Positions 54,225-57,195 of a DNA stretch of 57,195 nucleotides are shown here, in pieces; the stretch's first letter is position 1, and each line of letters opens with the position of its first letter. Position numbers and translations under genes: made by a program. This DNA is from a virus, in IMG/VR virus record IMGVR_UViG_3300042544_000814, positions 1-57,195 of that record. One strand, written 5' to 3'. The notes beneath the pieces are model-generated. The model worked only from the letters and a program-made list of their open reading frames with translations, searched no databases and was not told where the DNA came from.

Positions 54225-54959
54225 TTAGTAAGTTAGTCTATTCATATCTTCTTGACGATAGTTGAAGTTTCTTAATCCTCCACGATCATTATAATCAGTC
54301 ATAATTACGATTGAATACTTTGTTCCAGAAATCATGTCGTTTGATGCATGCTCATAAATATACGTAGATGGGAAGACAACCACATCACCCTTCTTTGGCT
54401 TTAGGGTCAGATTAAATCTAGGAAAGTATAGCTCTCCTCCCTCATATCCTTCATTTGGAAATGCAACTACAGAGATTGTTGTAACATATGCTGGACCATG
54501 ATCAGCATGGATCTTAAAGTGAGTTCCTGCCCCGTCGTACTTAACAAAGTTAAATGCCTCAAAGAAGTTTACTCCAACACCCCAGTACCTGCCGTAATCA
54601 TCTACGTTTGGACTGATAGACCTAAAAGCCATCTCATGCATTTCGTATAGCTTAGAGTTGTGTTCGTCTTTTGGGCCAAGGTTGCTAGTGCTAACCTTAA
54701 AGTCTAGGCACTTCCTAGCCTCTTCTAGTACATCATCAGCCTCTGTTACCCTAGCACCCTGCCAGGAATACCTTGTCTGACCATTAAGGTTTCCTTCAAG
54801 CGTGTCAATAATATAATCGCAGAGGTCACCGCTCATAGCATTATTATAAACATTAATGCCAAGTGCTGGATTACTTACTAAGACTCCTGCAGGAGTTACT
54901 CTAGATGGCATTCTATTTGAGTCTGTTTCTGATCTATCTTTTGTTAGCCAAGTATTCAT
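54225..54959 (-). CDS. 2-oxoglutarate/Fe(II) oxygenase F (P4H-like)
   Basis: A 244-residue oxygenase, first gene of the cassette. Iron ligands are His151-x-Asp153 (IHADHGP) and His204 (YEHASND), with Lys214 (SGTKYSI). The core has TISVVAFPNEGYEGGELYF and PKKGDVVVFPS. The ATG lies seven bases after TGC-TATAAT and directly after a hairpin that separates it from the tail gene upstream. It resembles oxygenase E in core and basic residue. Confidence 0.9.
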   Translation of the reverse strand: MNTWLTKDRSETDSNRMPSRVTPAGVLVSNPALGINVYNNAMSGDLCDYIIDTLEGNLNGQTRYSWQGARVTEADDVLEEARKCLDFKVSTSNLGPKDEHNSKLYEMHEMAFRSISPNVDDYGRYWGVGVNFFEAFNFVKYDGAGTHFKIHADHGPAYVTTISVVAFPNEGYEGGELYFPRFNLTLKPKKGDVVVFPSTYIYEHASNDMISGTKYSIVIMTDYNDRGGLRNFNYRQEDMNRLTY

Positions 54960-54966
54960 ATCCTCA

Positions 54967-54975
54967 ATTATAGCA
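54967..54975 (-). promoter_or_regulatory. extended -10 (TGC-TATAAT) opening the oxygenase cassette
   Basis: TGC-TATAAT, then TGAGGAT, then ATG of oxygenase F. The predicted transcription start is one base before the start codon. It lies immediately after the hairpin at 54978-55005. Confidence 0.55.
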
Positions 54976-54977
54976 TA

Positions 54978-55005
54978 AGAGCCTAGGATGTTTCACCTAG
55001 GCTCT
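54978..55005 (-). terminator. hairpin between Pro/Phe-rich tail gene and oxygenase cassette
   Basis: A perfect 10-base-pair stem (AGAGCCTAGG with CCTAGGCTCT) and an eight-base loop, 15 bases past the tail gene's stop. No T-run follows on the minus strand, so it may be a transcript-end or processing hairpin rather than a strong intrinsic terminator. Confidence 0.5.
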
Positions 55006-55019
55006 CTGCTTTATTTAGG

Positions 55020-55778
55020 CTAGAACGGTCCACCAACGCCACCAAGGAAGTATGGTGGGAAGTAAGGTGGGAAGTATGGTCCAAACGCTGGGAAGAATGG
55101 GAAGAACGGTGGGAAGTACGGGAAGCTTGGTGGGAAAAACGGTGGGAAGAATGGTGGGAAGAACGGAGAAATAGTTGTTACGCTATTAGAATTAGCAGAG
55201 TATTCACCAACGCCATTTGAATTTTCAGCACGGATCTGGTATGTCTGAGCTGTGCCACCTTCCTGGGTAATGTTAGTTGTGCTAGCAGGAGCATTTACTG
55301 TACCAGTCTTGCTGTCAGATGATGTCCAGCGATATAGCGTAATTGCCTTACCACCAGTTGCTGGAGCAGTCCAGTCAAGCTTGTCTTGATTAGTCTGAGC
55401 AGTAGCTGTTGGAGCTGACATGGTTGCAGGAACTGTTGTAGCTGTAACAGTAGTGGTAGACGATGCTGGAGATGTTCCAGCTGAATTTGTAGCAGTTACG
55501 CTAATTGTGTAAGTAACATTAGAAGCAAGGCTTTCTACAACAATAGGAGACGACGATCCCGTTGCAGTTCTAGTTGTCTGACCAGCTGCTGTAGCTGTAA
55601 CGGTAAAGGATGTGGCTGCTGGTGATAGTGCTGGGAGTTCAAAAGCTACGCTAGCTGCTCCGTTATTAAATGCTCTATTTGTACCTACGTCAGTAGCAAC
55701 TACGTTAATAGGTGCTAGAGGCTCTAGAAAGTCATTTGATGCTTGAGACTTTCTACCTGTTCTTTTTCCAGCTGCCAT
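55020..55778 (-). CDS. fibronectin-III-like tail protein with Pro/Phe/Tyr-rich C-terminus
   Basis: A 252-residue protein. After a basic N-terminus (AAGKRTGRKSQ), two fibronectin type III-like domains span about residues 25-200 (TSFTVTATAAGQTTRTATGS, then SNVTYTISVTATNSAGTSP, then GGKAITLYRWTSSDSKTG). The last 48 residues consist almost only of Pro, Phe and Tyr (PFFPPFFPPFFPP and similar). In residues 205-244, 17 of 40 are Pro and 20 are Phe or Tyr. It sits next to the tail-fibre-like gene and just upstream of six P4H-like oxygenases. Probably a virion surface protein and a candidate oxygenase substrate. AAGGAAGG precedes the ATG. Confidence 0.75.
   Translation of the reverse strand: MAAGKRTGRKSQASNDFLEPLAPINVVATDVGTNRAFNNGAASVAFELPALSPAATSFTVTATAAGQTTRTATGSSSPIVVESLASNVTYTISVTATNSAGTSPASSTTTVTATTVPATMSAPTATAQTNQDKLDWTAPATGGKAITLYRWTSSDSKTGTVNAPASTTNITQEGGTAQTYQIRAENSNGVGEYSANSNSVTTISPFFPPFFPPFFPPSFPYFPPFFPFFPAFGPYFPPYFPPYFLGGVGGPF
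55047..55166 (-). repeat. tandem 12-base-type repeat encoding FFPP/YFPP units
   Basis: Degenerate tandem repeats (plus strand GGTGGGAAGAAC-like) code for alternating PP and FF or YF pairs in the tail protein. The near-regular nucleotide repeat suggests the unit number can change by slippage or recombination. Confidence 0.8.
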
Positions 55779-55797
55779 GTTATGTGCCTTCCTTTAA

Positions 55798-57195
55798 TTA
55801 TGCCGTTAGGTCGCCGTAGACCAACCAAGTGTTTTCTGCTCGCTTTAGAAGTGTTGCAGAAGACCACTGGGTCCTTAGCTTAAGTCCTGGAGTTGCATTG
55901 ACTGTAACTCCACCTGCACCTGCAATTGTAACCTGACCAGTTCCAGTCTGAATAATATCAATAGTTGTTCCTACTGGGTAGGCTACTGAAGAATTTGTTG
56001 GAATAGTCAAGGTGGTTGCAGAAGACTTGCTAATCTCAACAATTGTATCACGTTCATTTAGATTAGAAAGTGTGTATGAGTCTGTCTTTTCAGCTATAGT
56101 AGTAATCGATGGAACACCCTGCTTTGTTTGAGTGCCGTCTGAGAATACGACACCAGTTGCCTCTAGGTTTCCAACAACAAGTGTTTCTCTTGTGGCGTTT
56201 GTGACATCTACTACGTTTGAAACTGGGTGTGGGACATTAGAAATAAGCTTCCACTTCTTTCCATCGCTTACGTCACGGAAGAATCCAGAGTGAAGGTGGC
56301 TTCCCTCAGTTCCTCCAACTACTCCAGTTGCTGCCAAGAAACCTACGTCTAGAACATCTTCATCGTATTGTCCAGATGCTAGGTAAATTAGTGGGTCTGA
56401 CACAGATAGATCTGTTACATCTATGGTAGTAGTTGTTCCAGAGACCGTAAGGTTTCCTTCGACTATTAAGTTTGTCTCTACAGTTACATCACCAGTAAAT
56501 GTTGCACCAGCAAGCGATGCCTTTGCATCCAGTGCAGTCTGAGTTGCTGCAGAAACTGGCTTGTTAGCGTCAGAGGTATTGTCAACGTTACCAAGACCTA
56601 CGTGTGACTTAGTTACACCAGCAACGGTACCTGTAAAGGTAGGGTCAGCCGTAGGTGCCTTAGCATCTAGCTGAGTCTGAATAGCAGAAGTGACACCATT
56701 TACATATCCAAGCTCAGTAGACGAGACATCTCCGACAGAGGTAGTGCTTGGAAGAACTACGGTTCCTGTAAAGGTTGGTCCACTTAGTGGTGCATATGTA
56801 GATGATGCAGTAGCAGATGCAAGCTTGGCATCTAGCTGACCTTGAATTCCAGAAGTTACGCCATTCACATATCCAAGTTCTGTAGAAGAAACATCACCAA
56901 TTGATGTACTTGTTGGCAATACTACGGTTCCAGTAAAAGTAGGATTAGAGGTTGGAGCCTTGTCATCTAGCTCGCTTTGAATGCTTACGTCAGCTGCAGC
57001 TAGGTCATCTAGTTGCCCCTGGATAGATGCTGTAGCACCAGACAGGTACTCGGCTTCTGTTACCGTAAGGCTTCCAATTCTAGCTGTAATGCCTGATGAA
57101 ATAGAAGAGTTCATTTCCGAGGCATTGACTAGATAGGATGTGCTGCTCCATGCGTCAGTGCCATTTCCAATCTTAAACTTTCCTGTGGTTGTGTC
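55798..57195 (-). CDS. tail fibre-like protein, 5' end beyond window
   Basis: The frame is open to the right edge: upstream of an internal ATG at 57114 the translation continues through TGKFKIGNGTDAWSS and SYLVNASE, sequence typical of tail-fibre head-binding regions, so the true start is outside. The middle contains two to three tandem repeats with TFTGTVVLP and SSTELGYVNGV. A DVTVETNLIVEGNLTVSG stretch resembles trimeric fibre shafts. The C-terminus ends in a beta-rich domain. Likely a fibre or adhesin component. It is followed 19 bases later by the fibronectin-like gene. Confidence 0.8.
   Translation of the reverse strand, partial: DTTTGKFKIGNGTDAWSSTSYLVNASEMNSSISSGITARIGSLTVTEAEYLSGATASIQGQLDDLAAADVSIQSELDDKAPTSNPTFTGTVVLPTSTSIGDVSSTELGYVNGVTSGIQGQLDAKLASATASSTYAPLSGPTFTGTVVLPSTTSVGDVSSTELGYVNGVTSAIQTQLDAKAPTADPTFTGTVAGVTKSHVGLGNVDNTSDANKPVSAATQTALDAKASLAGATFTGDVTVETNLIVEGNLTVSGTTTTIDVTDLSVSDPLIYLASGQYDEDVLDVGFLAATGVVGGTEGSHLHSGFFRDVSDGKKWKLISNVPHPVSNVVDVTNATRETLVVGNLEATGVVFSDGTQTKQGVPSITTIAEKTDSYTLSNLNERDTIVEISKSSATTLTIPTNSSVAYPVGTTIDIIQTGTGQVTIAGAGGVTVNATPGLKLRTQWSSATLLKRAENTWLVYGDLTA
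56626..56958 (-). repeat. imperfect tandem repeats of about 45-55 residues in the tail fibre gene
   Basis: Two full copies and a partial third (counting from ATG 57114: residues 53-107, 108-152 and 153-163), each starting AP-x4-TFTGTV and running through SSTELGYVNGV to QLDAK. Visible at both DNA and protein level. Typical of triple-helical or beta-helical fibre shafts and prone to copy-number change. Confidence 0.8.

Noticed and set aside
55047-55166. Tandem short repeats that could be mistaken for a CRISPR-like or regulatory array
   Set aside because: They are in frame, degenerate 12-base units coding for FFPP-like residues, with no spacers.

Overview
The window is 57 kb of a tailed double-stranded DNA phage with a siphovirus gene set: HK97-type head genes, a very long tape measure, paired tail-assembly chaperones and no sheath gene. 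Every gene I can support lies on the minus strand, so transcription runs from high to low coordinates. Base composition is moderately AT-rich. Gene style and order resemble phages of Actinobacteria: a DnaE-type polymerase with a compact replisome, a class Ib ribonucleotide reductase (nrdIEF), GTG and TTG starts, and several genes that appear to be leaderless. A low-GC aquatic actinobacterium is my best guess for the host, but this is inference. I saw no integrase, tRNA, CRISPR array or recognisable lysis gene. Both ends are open: the right edge cuts a tail-fibre gene and the left edge cuts a small exported protein, so lysis genes may lie outside.

Layout in transcription order. (1) 57195-55020: a repeat-rich tail-fibre-like protein and a fibronectin-III-like protein ending in a striking Pro/Phe/Tyr tract. 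(2) 54959-49416: six different 2-oxoglutarate/Fe(II) oxygenases in a row with two DUF6065-like proteins between them, behind a hairpin and served by at least two promoter-like sites. (3) 49388-36086: a LamG-like tail protein, then the head and neck module (conserved protein, portal, protease/scaffold, major capsid, connectors, tail terminator, tail tube) and two tail-assembly chaperone paralogues. (4) 36044-19179: a 3108-residue tape measure and six distal-tail proteins. (5) 19167-7381: replication and recombination (MerR-like regulator, putative helicase loader, DnaB helicase, primase, SSB-like protein, DnaE, RecA, three nucleases and a RuvC resolvase), interspersed with zinc-ribbon and HTH microproteins. 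(6) 7388-4813: a small conserved protein, then terminase small and large subunits. (7) 4790-1: an exported Ig-like protein, nrdI-nrdE-nrdF with a terminator, and a second exported protein.

How the parts work together. The nrd genes supply dNTPs for a largely phage-encoded fork. RecA, RuvC and the PD-(D/E)XK and DEDDy nucleases would process recombination intermediates before packaging. The most unusual part is the oxygenase cassette. It is directly downstream of a tail protein whose last 48 residues are almost entirely Pro, Phe and Tyr, so post-translational hydroxylation of virion proteins is a testable idea.

Regulation. At least nine gene boundaries carry an extended -10 element (TG-N-TATAAT or close). 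At several of them the start codon lies 5-8 bases downstream with no ribosome-binding site, the signature of leaderless transcription. Three boundaries pair a hairpin with such a promoter and divide the strand into transcription units.
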